64,000 bases of DNA from Stenotrophomonas sp. MMGLT7 (lineage in GTDB: Bacteria; Pseudomonadota; Gammaproteobacteria; Xanthomonadales; Xanthomonadaceae), in contig NZ_JAJOZS010000005.1 of NCBI RefSeq assembly GCF_021168555.1, positions 186,001 to 250,000 of the forward strand. Direction: 5' to 3'. The translations under genes and the position numbers were made by a program. Positions 1 to 8,798 of this stretch are shown in pieces. Under the pieces are notes generated by a model. The model was not told the DNA's origin. It saw nothing but the letters and a program-made list of their open reading frames with translations, and did not search any database. Each line of letters begins with the position of its first letter. The first letter of the stretch is position 1.

Positions 1-1
1 G

Positions 2-364
2 AACGGCTGGTACGACGGCGATCCGCAGGGCCTGCTCGGCCAGCTCGACGCCGAGCTGTTCCGCGCGCGCCGGCTGGTGGTCGATACCGGCCTGCACGCG
101 ATGAAGTGGACGCGCCAGCAGGCGATCGACTACGGCATCGAGCGCTCGGAGGTGGACCGCTACGTGGTGTTCCCCGGCCAGGCCACCTCCTACAAGATCG
201 GCCAGATGGAGATCATCCGCCTGCGCGACAAGGCGCGCGCCGCGCTCGGCGAGCGCTTCGATCCGCGCCAGTTCCACGACCGCGTGCTGCTCACCGGCAC
301 CGTGCCGCTGCCGCTGCTCGAGCGCGAGGTCGATGCGTATGTCGCCGAGGCCGCGCCGCAGTGA
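2..364 (+). CDS. DUF885 family protein, C-terminal fragment
   Basis: Only the last 120 or so residues are in the window; the gene begins upstream of base 1. The fragment carries the conserved C-terminal signature of DUF885 proteins: a 'DTGLHAMKWTRQQAIDY' block followed by 'VDRYVVFPGQATSYKIGQ'. Full-length members are usually near 600 residues, exported, and often annotated as putative hydrolases or peptidases, but their substrate is not settled. The frame is open from base 2 to TGA 362-364. It converges with the carboxylesterase gene on the other strand, 67 bases away. Family assignment is good; function is unknown. Confidence 0.8.
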   Translation, partial: NGWYDGDPQGLLGQLDAELFRARRLVVDTGLHAMKWTRQQAIDYGIERSEVDRYVVFPGQATSYKIGQMEIIRLRDKARAALGERFDPRQFHDRVLLTGTVPLPLLEREVDAYVAEAAPQ

Positions 365-431
365 GGCGTGGCCGGCAGCGGAGCGGGAACCGGCCGTCGT
401 TGCACGCATCGGCGTGCCTTCGCTCCAGCGC

Positions 432-2072
432 TCACAACGTCCCGCGCTGCACGAACGGCGCCTGCGCATAGAGCCGCCGCTCGCCGCCGCGCGGGTCGTC
501 GGCCAGCCGGCAGGGCCGGTCGAACAGCATCGTCTGCCGCCGTGGCAGCGAGTACGGCTCCCAGCGCGGCAGCCCGGCGTGGCCGGGATCGCCGTGGCGG
601 GCGAAGGCGATCAGGGCATCGCCCATCGCCGCCGCCACCGACCTGGCATCGGCGCCGTCGCCGCTGCGCGCGCCGGGCCGGCCGGTGGTGCCGAACACCA
701 GCGGGATGTCCAGGGTGTGGAAGGCGCGCAGGCGTTCGCCGTCGCCGCCGCGCGTGTACCAGTCGAGCTGGTAGGCCCAGGTCGGTGCGCCCTGGCGCGC
801 GCGCGCCTGCAGTTCCTCCACCGCGCCGCGCCACGAGCGCCCGGCGGTGGTGGCGGCGAAGAACACCTCCGACGGCGTGTAGTGCGGGTACAGCCGGCGG
901 TACTCGGCGACCACCGTCGCCGGGTCGATGTCCACGTACTGCTGCGCCTGCAGCCGTTGCGGCAGCGCCGCCCAGTCCAGCGCGAAGTTGCGCGGGTCGT
1001 GGCCGAGGAAGGCGCGGGTCTCGTCGCGGGTGTTGCCGATCACCATCGGGATGCGCGCCGACTGCGGCGGCGCATCCGGCCAGAACGGATGCCGCGGCAG
1101 CACCTGCGCATCGACCACCGGGCCCAGGTACAGCGCGGTGTCCTCCGCGGTGGACGGGTCGCGCACCGCCAGCGCTTCGACCAGCGCCTGCGCCGGCAGG
1201 CCGCGCAGGCGTGCCACGGCATCGTCGCGCAGGCCCAGCGCGTCGAGGAAGATCCGCGCCCGCCCGCTGGCCGCGCGTGGGCCGGCGGCGGTGACCTGCT
1301 GCCCGCTCATGGTCCAGGCGCGGTGGAACAGACCGCGGGCGGCCGGCATCGCCATCAGCGTGGCGATCTTGGCGCCGCCGCCGGACTGCCCGAACACGGT
1401 GACGTTGCCGGGATCGCCGCCGAACTCGCCGGCGTGCTCGCGTACCCACTGCAGCGCCTGCACCAGGTCGAGCTGGCCGACGTTGCCCGACTGCGCCAGC
1501 TCCGGGCCGCCGAACTCGTGCAGGAACAGGTAGCCGAAGGCATTGAGGCGGTGGTTGACGGTGACCACCACCACGTCGCCGCGGCGGCACAGCTGGCCGC
1601 CGTCGTACAGCGCGTCGCTGCCCGAGCCGGTGCTGTAGGCGCCGCCGTGCAGGTAGACCAGGACCGGCCGCCGGGCGCCGTCGCGCAGGCCCGGCGTCCA
1701 CACGTTGAGGTACAGGCAGTCCTCGCTGCCGGGACCGTCGCCGCCGGCCTGCGGCGCGGCGGGGCCGTAGGCGTCGGCGGCGCGCACGCCGTGCCAGGCC
1801 GGCTCCGGCAGCGCCGGCATGAAGCGCCGCGGCGCGGTGTCGGCGCCGTAGGGCACGCCGCGGAACACGTGCACCGCGTCCTCGACGGTGCCGGCGATGC
1901 GCCCGCTGCGGGTGCGCGCCAGGCTGGAGCGGGTCGCCCGCGCGGCGGCGGCGGCGGGCGCCAGCGGCGCCAGCAGCAGGCCGGCGCCGGCGCCGAGGCC
2001 GCGCGCCAGCCAGCGCCGCCGCTGTGCATCGGCCGCCGCCGGCGGGTCATCGGGTGCGGGCCTAGCGTCCAT
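432..2072 (-). CDS. Exported type B carboxylesterase
   Basis: 546 residues, in the range of carboxylesterase/lipase type B (alpha/beta hydrolase) proteins. The N-terminus has a Tat-like signal (RRRWLARG, then an Ala/Leu-rich segment), suggesting export in folded form. Visible motifs are the oxyanion loop HGGAYS, the family signature EDCLYLNVWTP, the nucleophile elbow FGQSGGGAK with its catalytic Ser, the acidic residue in NTRDETRAF, and the catalytic His in FHTLDIPLVFG. The start at 2072 overlaps the end of the upstream esterase by 11 bases, so the two are probably translated from one message. Beside a GH43 gene and uronate genes, removal of acetyl or feruloyl esters from plant cell-wall polysaccharide is a reasonable but unproven role. 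Confidence 0.85.
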   Translation of the reverse strand: MDARPAPDDPPAAADAQRRRWLARGLGAGAGLLLAPLAPAAAAARATRSSLARTRSGRIAGTVEDAVHVFRGVPYGADTAPRRFMPALPEPAWHGVRAADAYGPAAPQAGGDGPGSEDCLYLNVWTPGLRDGARRPVLVYLHGGAYSTGSGSDALYDGGQLCRRGDVVVVTVNHRLNAFGYLFLHEFGGPELAQSGNVGQLDLVQALQWVREHAGEFGGDPGNVTVFGQSGGGAKIATLMAMPAARGLFHRAWTMSGQQVTAAGPRAASGRARIFLDALGLRDDAVARLRGLPAQALVEALAVRDPSTAEDTALYLGPVVDAQVLPRHPFWPDAPPQSARIPMVIGNTRDETRAFLGHDPRNFALDWAALPQRLQAQQYVDIDPATVVAEYRRLYPHYTPSEVFFAATTAGRSWRGAVEELQARARQGAPTWAYQLDWYTRGGDGERLRAFHTLDIPLVFGTTGRPGARSGDGADARSVAAAMGDALIAFARHGDPGHAGLPRWEPYSLPRRQTMLFDRPCRLADDPRGGERRLYAQAPFVQRGTL

Positions 2073-3099
2073 CGTCGTCGTCCTCCACGTCGTCTTTCGG
2101 CACGTCGCCTTCCAGTGCGGCCATCCACTGCAGCGCCAGCCGTGGCCAGGCAGCGAGCGGGCCGTGGGCGTCGCGGGTGCCGAAGCCATGGCCGCCGTGC
2201 GCGAACACGTGCATCTGCGCCGGCACGCCGGCGCGGCGCAGGGCGGCGTGGAAGAGCAGGCTGTTCTCCACCGGCACCGCGGCGTCGTCCTGGGCATGCA
2301 GCAGGAAGGTCGGCGGGGTATGCGCATCGACGTGCCGCTGCGGCGAGTGCCGCGCCACCTGCGCGGCGGTGGGCCGGGCACCGAGCAGGCGCTGGCGCGA
2401 ACTGGGATGCGCCAGCGGCGGGTCCATCGCGATCACCGGGTAGAGCAGCAGCACGAAGTCCGGGCGCGCCGGCAGCCGGTCGGCCGCGTCGACGGGCGCG
2501 TACGTGGCCCGCTCCGGCGAGGTGGCCAGGCTCGCCGCGAGGTGGCCGCCGGCGGAGAAGCCCATCGCCCCGATCCGGCCGGGGTCGATGCCCCATTGCC
2601 GGCCGTGCGCGCGCAGCAGCCGCATCGCGCGCTGGGCATCGGCCAGCGGCAGGTCGGCGTCTCGCGGCCGGCCGTCGGGCAGGCGGTAGCGCAGCACGAA
2701 CAGGGTGTAGCCGCCGCGTTCGGCGAAGGCCGGCACCAGTGCGCTGCCCTCCTTGTCCAGCACCACGCGGCGGTAGCCGCCGCCGGGAATGACCAGCAGC
2801 GCGCGGCCGTTGGGGCGGGGTGGGCGGTAGACCACCAGGTAGGGATCGGCGACCGGATCGATGTAGCGGTCCGGCTGCGCCGGGTCGTCGCTGCGCTCGA
2901 CGATGCGCCCGCCGGGAGCCGTGCGGTCCGCGCCGCGGTGCGGCCACAGCCACAGGCGCGACTGCGCCTCCTGCGCGGTTTCCGTGGACGGGTGCTGGGC
3001 CTGGACGGGGAGCGCCAGCGGCAGCCACAGGCAGGCGACGAGGCGCAGGCGGTAGATGGTGCGCCTGCGGCCGCGGATGGCCGTCGCGGCGCCGGCCAT
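2062..3099 (-). CDS. Secreted alpha/beta hydrolase (acetyl-xylan-esterase-like)
   Basis: 345 residues from the ATG at 3099. This start is preferred because it places a signal peptide (RRRTIYRLRL then a hydrophobic run ending LALPVQAQ) at the N-terminus. ATGs at 3174-3186 have better Shine-Dalgarno context (GAGGG/GGAG) and would add 25-29 residues. The fold is alpha/beta hydrolase of the COG0657 type: IPGGGYRRVV oxyanion motif, GFSAGGH nucleophile elbow, HAQDDAAVP acid residue, GGHGFG catalytic His. Such proteins deacetylate xylan or other plant polysaccharides. It is first in a two-gene minus-strand unit with the type B carboxylesterase and is divergent from the uronate operon, so both units may share the 3100-3490 control region. 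Confidence 0.8.
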   Translation of the reverse strand: MAGAATAIRGRRRTIYRLRLVACLWLPLALPVQAQHPSTETAQEAQSRLWLWPHRGADRTAPGGRIVERSDDPAQPDRYIDPVADPYLVVYRPPRPNGRALLVIPGGGYRRVVLDKEGSALVPAFAERGGYTLFVLRYRLPDGRPRDADLPLADAQRAMRLLRAHGRQWGIDPGRIGAMGFSAGGHLAASLATSPERATYAPVDAADRLPARPDFVLLLYPVIAMDPPLAHPSSRQRLLGARPTAAQVARHSPQRHVDAHTPPTFLLHAQDDAAVPVENSLLFHAALRRAGVPAQMHVFAHGGHGFGTRDAHGPLAAWPRLALQWMAALEGDVPKDDVEDDDDGR

Positions 3100-3403
3100 C
3101 CGTTCGCACGGCCGGCGGGGACCGCGATGGCCGGGGCTGTCGCAGGCATCTTCCGCACTGTCCTGTTTCCGCATCCTCATCTCCATCCCTCGTCTCTCGT
3201 ATCCGCTGTTCGCTGCGCGGGAGCCGGCACCGATTGCGGCAGGAAGCCTTGCGGGCATCCCCTGCGCCCACGGTCCCCGGTGGTCCGAAGGCATGGCGTT
3301 CGCCGAGCCGCGTGCCTTGCGGGCGACCCTGCCCACCTACCGCGGGCAGGAAAGACGCGATCACCGGGAGGCCGATGGCTTTTGCCGCACTGCACATTGC
3401 ACG

Positions 3404-3421
3404 ATGACACCGGTTTCCCAT
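3404..3421 (+). promoter_or_regulatory. Putative LacI-family operator (site 1)
   Basis: ATGACACCGGTTTCCCAT is centred on the palindrome ACCGGT. The first 15 bases are identical to those of the site at 10307-10324 ahead of kduI. A CG-centred core palindrome is typical of LacI-family operators, and a LacI-family gene lies between the two sites. It sits in the divergent region between the esterase pair and the hydratase/TRAP operon, just ahead of a possible -10 (TATACC, 3421-3426). Assignment to the LacI protein at 8799 is inference. Confidence 0.6.
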
Positions 3422-3490
3422 ATACCTCCCGGCAGGCCGCGCTGTCGATGGGCGGCGCAGCAATCCCCCACCGGACAGGGAGTCAACTTC

Positions 3491-4333
3491 TTGAGCAAGC
3501 ACCCAGCGTCTGCGCAGGACCCCGCCCTGGCGGCCATCGCCGCCAGCTTCGTGCAGGCGCGGCTGCAGGGGCGTGCGCTGGCCGGTTTCCCTGGGCAGGC
3601 GCCGGCCGGCCTGGTCGGCGCCTACAGCGTGCAGGACCTGGCCATCGCGCAGTGGCCCGACCGCATCGTCGGCTGGAAGGTCGGCTACATCGCCGAGGGC
3701 CGGCGCGAGGCCTCCGGCGACGACCGCCTGCTCGGGCCGATCTTCGCGCGCAGCCTGCAGCCGGCCGCGGACGTGGTCGACATCGAGGTGTTCGCCGGCG
3801 GCTTCGGCGCGGTGGAGGCCGAGTACGTGCTGCAGCTCGAAGGCGACGCGCCGGCCGGCAAGGACGATTGGACGCCGGCGCAGGTGGAGGACTTCCCGGC
3901 GCGGCTGTTCATCGGCGCCGAGGTCGCCAGCAGTCCGCTGGCCACGATCAATGCGCTGGGCCCGTGCGTGGTGGTGTCGGACTTCGGCAACAACAACGGC
4001 CTGGTGCTCGGCGCCGAGATCGCCGACTGGAAGCGCATTCCCGAACCCGAGCTGGTCGCCCGTACCTGGATCGGCGAGCGCCTGGCCGGCAGCGGCGGGG
4101 CGGCCACGCTGCCCGGCGGGCTGCGCGCGGCGCTGGCGTTCGCGCTCAACCGTTCGGCGCGGCGCGGGCGCCCGCTGCAGGCCGGCACGCTGGTCGCCAC
4201 CGGCAATGCCACCGGTATCCACGACATCGCGCCGGGCGAGGACAGCCGCGTCGAATTCGACGGCCACGGCGCATTGCGGCTGCGGGCGGTGGCGGCGCGC
4301 CCGCATCCGCGCGCGGAGGGAGGGCACGCATGA
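3491..4333 (+). CDS. FAH/MhpD-superfamily hydratase, first gene of the TRAP-GH43 operon
   Basis: 280 residues with the 2-keto-4-pentenoate hydratase (MhpD)/fumarylacetoacetase C-terminal fold: GWKVGYIAE, LLGPIFARS, the metal-ligand region VEAEYVLQL, and a late GIHDIAPGEDSRVEFDG block. Family members use a divalent metal on 2-keto acids. A TTG start is proposed because AGGGAG (3477-3482) lies 8 bases ahead of TTG 3491 and no suitable ATG exists nearby. The gene overlaps the TRAP binding-protein start by four bases (ATGA, 4330-4333), so it belongs to the transporter operon. In this context it probably handles a keto-sugar acid released from uronate substrates rather than an aromatic meta-cleavage product; that is inference. 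Confidence 0.75.
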   Translation: MSKHPASAQDPALAAIAASFVQARLQGRALAGFPGQAPAGLVGAYSVQDLAIAQWPDRIVGWKVGYIAEGRREASGDDRLLGPIFARSLQPAADVVDIEVFAGGFGAVEAEYVLQLEGDAPAGKDDWTPAQVEDFPARLFIGAEVASSPLATINALGPCVVVSDFGNNNGLVLGAEIADWKRIPEPELVARTWIGERLAGSGGAATLPGGLRAALAFALNRSARRGRPLQAGTLVATGNATGIHDIAPGEDSRVEFDGHGALRLRAVAARPHPRAEGGHA

Positions 4334-5334
4334 TCAGCCGCCGTCGCCTGCTGGCCGGCAGCCTCGGCGCCGCCTGCGCCGCGCCGCTGGCCGGCTGCGG
4401 TGCCGACCCTGCGCCGGCGGTCGCCGGCGCGCGGCTGCTCACCGCCTCGGACGTGCACGTGTCGGACTATCCCACCGTGGAGGCGGTGCGCTGGATCGGG
4501 CGCATGCTCGAACGCGAGACCGGCGGCCGGCTGTCGCTGCGGCTGTACCACTCCGGCCAGCTGGGGCGCGAGTCGGAGGCCATCGACATGGTCCGCTTCG
4601 GTGCCATCGACATCACCCGGGTGTATTCCGGAGCGCTCAACAACGCCTTCCCGCTGACCCGCGCGCTGTGCCTGCCGTACGTGTTCGACTCGGTCGCGCA
4701 CATGCGCCGCGCGCTCGACGGCGGCGTCGCCGACGACGTGCTGCGCGGCTTCGAGGCCCGCGGCCTGGTGGGGCTGGCGATCTACGACTCGGGCGCGCGC
4801 TGCTTCTACAACACCCGCCATCCGGTGCACGAGCCGCGCGACCTGCATGGACTCAAGCTGCGCGTGGCCTCCTCGGACATCTTCATCGAGCTGGTGCGGC
4901 TGCTCGGCGCCAACCCGACGCCGATGTCGCTGGGCGACACCTTCTCCGGCATGGAGACGCACATGATCGACGGCGCCGAGAACAACCTGCGCAGCTTCCA
5001 TTCCAGCCGCCACTTCGAGGCCGCGCACTATTGGTCCGGCAGCGAGCATTCCTATGCGCCGGACGTGCTGCTGGTGTCGCGGCGCACGTTCGAGTCGCTG
5101 CGCGCGGACGACCGCCGGCTGCTGGTGGACGCCGCGCGCGCCTCGGTGGCGGTGATGCGGCGGCTGTGGGACGCCTCCGAGGACGTCGCCCGCCGCGCGG
5201 TGCTCGACTACGGGGTGAAGTTCAACGAGGTGGACATGGCCGCCTTCCGCGCCGCCGCCGAACCGCTGCGCCGCCGCTACCTGGCGCAGCCGGAGCTGGA
5301 CGCGCTGTACCGCCGCATCCGCCGATTCGCCTGA
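4330..5334 (+). CDS. TRAP transporter substrate-binding protein (DctP family)
   Basis: 334 residues. The N-terminus combines an RRRLLAG Tat-like motif with a lipobox (LAGC), so the mature protein is probably an outer-leaflet lipoprotein in the periplasm. The DctP/TeaA fold is recognisable: ESEAIDMVRFGAIDITRV, FPLTRALCLPYVF, GLKLRVASSDIF (containing the ligand-carboxylate Arg of the family) and FSGMETHMIDGAENN. DctP proteins capture carboxylate substrates and pass them to the DctQM permease, whose genes follow. The neighbouring KduI/KduD genes point to a uronate or keto-deoxy uronate ligand. Start codon overlaps the previous gene by ATGA. Confidence 0.9.
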   Translation: MISRRRLLAGSLGAACAAPLAGCGADPAPAVAGARLLTASDVHVSDYPTVEAVRWIGRMLERETGGRLSLRLYHSGQLGRESEAIDMVRFGAIDITRVYSGALNNAFPLTRALCLPYVFDSVAHMRRALDGGVADDVLRGFEARGLVGLAIYDSGARCFYNTRHPVHEPRDLHGLKLRVASSDIFIELVRLLGANPTPMSLGDTFSGMETHMIDGAENNLRSFHSSRHFEAAHYWSGSEHSYAPDVLLVSRRTFESLRADDRRLLVDAARASVAVMRRLWDASEDVARRAVLDYGVKFNEVDMAAFRAAAEPLRRRYLAQPELDALYRRIRRFA

Positions 5335-5353
5335 CCTGCACGGACCTTCCGCG

Positions 5354-5872
5354 ATGCCAGACACGCCTCATGCCCCGCCTCCACCCACCGGTCTGCCGCG
5401 CCTGATCGATGCGCTGGCGCGCCTGTCCGTCGGCATCGCCGCCGTCTCGCTGCTGGGGCTGGTGGCGGTGCAGGGCTGGCAGGTGTTCGCGCGCTACGTG
5501 CTCAACGATTCGCCCAGCTGGACCGAGCCGGTCACGGTGCTGCTGCTGAGCATCGCCATGAGCCTGGGCGCGGCGGCCGGCGTGCACGGCAACCGCCACT
5601 TCGGCTTCTACCTGCTGCACGACCACCTGCATCCGCACGTGCGGCGCGCGGTGGACGTGCTGGTGCCGCTGGTGGTGGCCGGCATCGGCGCGGTGCTGGC
5701 CGGCTGGGGCGCGGTGCTGCTGGCCGACGGTTTCGCCATCCACGCCGCCGGCGCGGCGCTGCCGCAGAGCATCAACTACCTGCCGCTGTCGCTGGGCGGC
5801 GCGCTGATGGTGCTGTTCGCGCTCGAGCGCGCGGTGGCGGCGTTGCGCCGTCCGGCCGGGGAGGCGGGCTGA
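5354..5872 (+). CDS. TRAP transporter small permease (DctQ family)
   Basis: 172 residues with four predicted membrane segments, the usual size and topology of DctQ. The family's conserved region after the first helix is visible (QVFARYVLNDSPSWTEP), followed by the GVHGNRHFGF segment. DctQ forms the transporter with DctM in the inner membrane. The stop codon overlaps the ATG of the large permease by one base (5872), and the binding-protein gene ends 19 bases upstream, so expression is surely coupled. Confidence 0.9.
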   Translation: MPDTPHAPPPPTGLPRLIDALARLSVGIAAVSLLGLVAVQGWQVFARYVLNDSPSWTEPVTVLLLSIAMSLGAAAGVHGNRHFGFYLLHDHLHPHVRRAVDVLVPLVVAGIGAVLAGWGAVLLADGFAIHAAGAALPQSINYLPLSLGGALMVLFALERAVAALRRPAGEAG

Positions 5873-7155
5873 TGGCCATCGCCCTGCTGTTCGGCGTGTT
5901 CGCGCTGCTGCTGCTGATCGGCGTGCCGGTGGCCTTCGCGCTGGCAGCGGCCGCGCTGGCCACGCTGCTGTACCTGGACCTGCCCTCGGTGGTGCTGGTG
6001 CAGCAGATGTCCGCCGGCGCCGGCTCGGCGTCGCTGATCGCCATCCCGCTGTTCATCTTCGCCGGCGAGATCATGATGCGCGGCGGCATCTCCGAGCGCC
6101 TGATCGCGCTGGCGTCGTCGCTGGTCGGGCGCATGCGCGGCGGCCTGGGGCAGGTGAGCGTGCTGTCCTCGCTGTTCTTCGGCGGTGTGTCCGGCTCGGC
6201 CATCGCCGACGTCTCGGCGGTCGGCGGCACCATGATCCCGCAGATGGTCAAGCGCGGCTACGACCGCGACTTCGCCGTCAACGTCAGCATCACCGCGGCG
6301 CTGGTGGCGCTGCTGGTGCCGCCCTCGCACAACCTGATCCTGTTCTCGGCCGCGGCCGGCGGCGGGCTGTCGATCGCCGACCTGTTCGCCGCCGGCATCG
6401 TCCCGGCGCTGCTGATGACGCTGGCGCTGATGGTCACCGGCTACGTGGTGGCGCGCCGCCGCGGCTACGGCGTGGAGGCGTTCCCCGGCTGGCGCGCGGT
6501 GCTGCGCCGGCTGGTGGCCGCGCTGCCGGGGCTGGGGCTGGTGGCGCTGATCTTCGTCGGCATCCGCGCCGGCGTGTTCACCGCGGTGGAGAGCGCGGCC
6601 ATCGCCGTGGTGTACGCGCTGCTGGTCACCATCGTGCTGTACCGGCAGCTGCGCTGGAGCGAGTTCCGCCAGACCGTCACCCATGCCGCGCGCACCACCG
6701 GGGTGATCCTGTTCGTGATCGCCGCGGCGGCGGTGTTCGGCTGGCTGCTGGCCTACCTGCAGGTGCCGACCGCGGCGGTGGAACTGCTGCAGTCGTTCGC
6801 GCACAGCAAGTACATGGTGCTGCTGATGATCGTGGTGATGCTGCTGCTGCTGGGCACCTTCATGGACCTGGCGCCGATGATCCTGATCTGCACGCCGATC
6901 TTCCTGCCGGTGGCGCGCGCCTACGGCATCGACCCGGTCCACTTCGGCCTGGTGCTGGTGCTGACCGGCGGCCTGGGCCTGGTCACCCCGCCGGTGGGCT
7001 CGGTGCTGTTCATCGGCACCGCCATCGGCAAGATCAGCGTCGGCCAGAGCATGCGCAGCATCTGGCCGTTCTGGCTGGCCGGGCTGGGCGTGCTGCTGGT
7101 GATCGCCTTCTTCCCCGACCTGTCGCTGTGGCTGCCGCGGCTGCTGCGCAGCTAG
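5872..7155 (+). CDS. TRAP transporter large permease (DctM family)
   Basis: 427 residues, hydrophobic throughout, consistent with the roughly 12-helix DctM permease of TRAP systems, which import substrate using a sodium gradient. Typical blocks are IAIPLFIFAGEIMMRGGI, FFGGVSGSAIADVSAVG, PPSHNLILFSAAAGGG and LVTPPVGSVLFIGTAIGKI. It directly overlaps the small permease gene and is followed after 43 bases by the GH43 gene. The cassette of binding protein, small and large permease is complete and apparently intact. Confidence 0.93.
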   Translation: MAIALLFGVFALLLLIGVPVAFALAAAALATLLYLDLPSVVLVQQMSAGAGSASLIAIPLFIFAGEIMMRGGISERLIALASSLVGRMRGGLGQVSVLSSLFFGGVSGSAIADVSAVGGTMIPQMVKRGYDRDFAVNVSITAALVALLVPPSHNLILFSAAAGGGLSIADLFAAGIVPALLMTLALMVTGYVVARRRGYGVEAFPGWRAVLRRLVAALPGLGLVALIFVGIRAGVFTAVESAAIAVVYALLVTIVLYRQLRWSEFRQTVTHAARTTGVILFVIAAAAVFGWLLAYLQVPTAAVELLQSFAHSKYMVLLMIVVMLLLLGTFMDLAPMILICTPIFLPVARAYGIDPVHFGLVLVLTGGLGLVTPPVGSVLFIGTAIGKISVGQSMRSIWPFWLAGLGVLLVIAFFPDLSLWLPRLLRS

Positions 7156-7198
7156 CGGCGGCGATGCCGACGTGTTGCAAATGCCCGAGGACACCGTG

Positions 7199-8755
7199 AT
7201 GCGCAGATGGATCCCGTGCCTGCTGCTCGCCGTGCTGGCCGGCGCCGGCGCCCACGGCGCCGACTGGAAGCGCGGCATCGAACACCAGCGCATCGCCGAC
7301 CGCGGCGACGGCACCTACCTCAACCCGGTGCTGGCCGGCGACCATCCCGATCCGTCGGTGCTGCGCGTGGGCCGGGACTACTACCTCACCCTGTCCTCGT
7401 TCGACGCCTATCCCGGGCTGCCGCTGTGGCACTCGCGCGACCTGGTGAACTGGCAGCCCATCGGCCATGCCATCGACACCAATGTCGGCGCGATCTGGGC
7501 GCCGGACCTGGTGCGCCACGACGGCCGCTACTACATCTACTTCCCGGCCCGCACCGGCCAGCGCCGCAGCAACTACGTGGTCTGGGCCGACGCCATCGAA
7601 GGACCCTGGAGCGAGCCGGTGGACCTGGGGCTGGAGGGCTACATCGATCCCGGCCACGCGGTCGGCGAGGACGGCAAGCGCTACCTGTTCCTCAGCGGCG
7701 GCGACTACGTGCAGCTCAGCGACGACGGCCTGCGCGTGGCCGGCCAGCCGCGGCACGTCTACGACGGCTGGCGCTACCCGCAGGACTGGGACGTGGAGGC
7801 CTACGCCCAGGAAGGGCCCAAGATCGCCTTCCGCGACGGCTGGTACTACATGGTCACCGCGGTCGGCGGCACCGCCGGCCCGCCGACCGGGCACATGGTG
7901 ATCGCCGCGCGCTCGCGCTCGATCCACGGGCCGTGGCAGAACGCGCCCGGCAATCCCATCGTGCGCACCGCCAGCCGCGACGAGCCGTGGTGGTCGCGCG
8001 GCCACGCTACCCTGGTGGAGGACATCGCCGGGCGCTGGTGGATGCTCTACCACGGCTACGAGAACGGCTACTGGACGCTGGGCCGGCAGGCGCTGCTGGA
8101 GCCGGTCGAGTGGACGCCCGATGGCTGGTTCGCCGCCGCCGGCGGCGACCTCGGCGCGCCGCTGCCCAAGCCTGCCGGCGAGGCGGTGCCGCACGGGCTG
8201 ACGCTGTCGGACGACTTCCGCGGCGGCCGCCTCGGCCCGCAGTGGGCGTTCCACGACCCGGCGCCCGGCGAGGCGCGGCGGCTGGCGTTCGGCGACGGGG
8301 TGATGAGCATGCAGGGCAAGGGCCGTACGCCGCGCGACAGCTCGCCGCTGACGGTGATCGCCACCGACCCGGCCTACCGGTTCGAGGTCGAGATGGAGAT
8401 CGAGCCCGGCGCCCAGGGCGGCGTGCTGCTGTTCTACAGCGAGCGCCTGTATGCCGGCGTCGGCAGCAACGGCGAGCAGTTCGTCATGCACCGCTACGGC
8501 GAGGAGCGCCCGGCCGCACTGGCGCCCAGCCGCACGGGCGGGCGGCTGTGGATGCGGGTCAGCAACGACCGCCACATACTCACCGTGCACACCAGCAGCG
8601 ACGGCGAGACCTGGGAGAAGTACCCGGTGCAGATGGAGGTCTCCGGCTACCACCACAACGTCGCCGGCCGCTTCCTCGCGCTCAGGCCGGCGCTGTACGC
8701 CGCCGGCGACGGCCGCGTGCACTTCCGCCGCTTCCGCTACCAGGCGCTGGATTGA
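7199..8755 (+). CDS. Secreted glycoside hydrolase family 43 enzyme
   Basis: 518 residues from ATG 7199, with GAGGA seven bases upstream. A signal peptide (MRRWIPCLLL to AGAHGA) is followed by a five-bladed GH43 propeller. Candidate catalytic residues are Asp51 in GDHPDPSVL (general base), the Asp in YIDPGHAVGEDG (pKa modulator), and the Glu in AQEGPKIAF (general acid). Residues from about 330 to the end form a concanavalin-like sandwich such as the beta-xylosidase C-terminal domain. GH43 enzymes are mostly beta-xylosidases, alpha-arabinofuranosidases or arabinanases; the exact specificity cannot be read here. Its place in the TRAP operon suggests that it releases the sugar acid or pentose that this locus consumes. 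Confidence 0.88.
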   Translation: MRRWIPCLLLAVLAGAGAHGADWKRGIEHQRIADRGDGTYLNPVLAGDHPDPSVLRVGRDYYLTLSSFDAYPGLPLWHSRDLVNWQPIGHAIDTNVGAIWAPDLVRHDGRYYIYFPARTGQRRSNYVVWADAIEGPWSEPVDLGLEGYIDPGHAVGEDGKRYLFLSGGDYVQLSDDGLRVAGQPRHVYDGWRYPQDWDVEAYAQEGPKIAFRDGWYYMVTAVGGTAGPPTGHMVIAARSRSIHGPWQNAPGNPIVRTASRDEPWWSRGHATLVEDIAGRWWMLYHGYENGYWTLGRQALLEPVEWTPDGWFAAAGGDLGAPLPKPAGEAVPHGLTLSDDFRGGRLGPQWAFHDPAPGEARRLAFGDGVMSMQGKGRTPRDSSPLTVIATDPAYRFEVEMEIEPGAQGGVLLFYSERLYAGVGSNGEQFVMHRYGEERPAALAPSRTGGRLWMRVSNDRHILTVHTSSDGETWEKYPVQMEVSGYHHNVAGRFLALRPALYAAGDGRVHFRRFRYQALD

Positions 8756-8757
8756 CG

Positions 8758-8773
8758 ATGCTACCGGTAGAAT
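8758..8773 (+). promoter_or_regulatory. Putative autoregulatory LacI operator overlapping a -10 box (site 3)
   Basis: ATGCTACCGGTAGAAT contains the perfect 10-bp palindrome CTACCGGTAG (8761-8770) with the same ACCGGT core as the sites at 3404 and 10307. It overlaps a TAGAAT -10-like hexamer (8768-8773) in the 43-bp gap ahead of the LacI-family gene. A repressor bound here would block its own promoter. The flanks differ from the other two sites, so this is the weakest of the three. Confidence 0.45.
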
Positions 8774-8798
8774 CGCGGCATCCCATCGGTTCCACGAC

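Noticed and set aside
432-2792. Long opposite-strand and shifted frames across the esterase pair
   Set aside because: Very GC-rich DNA opens long antisense frames; these translate to Arg/Ala/Gly-rich sequence without motifs, while the minus-strand frames carry complete hydrolase signatures.
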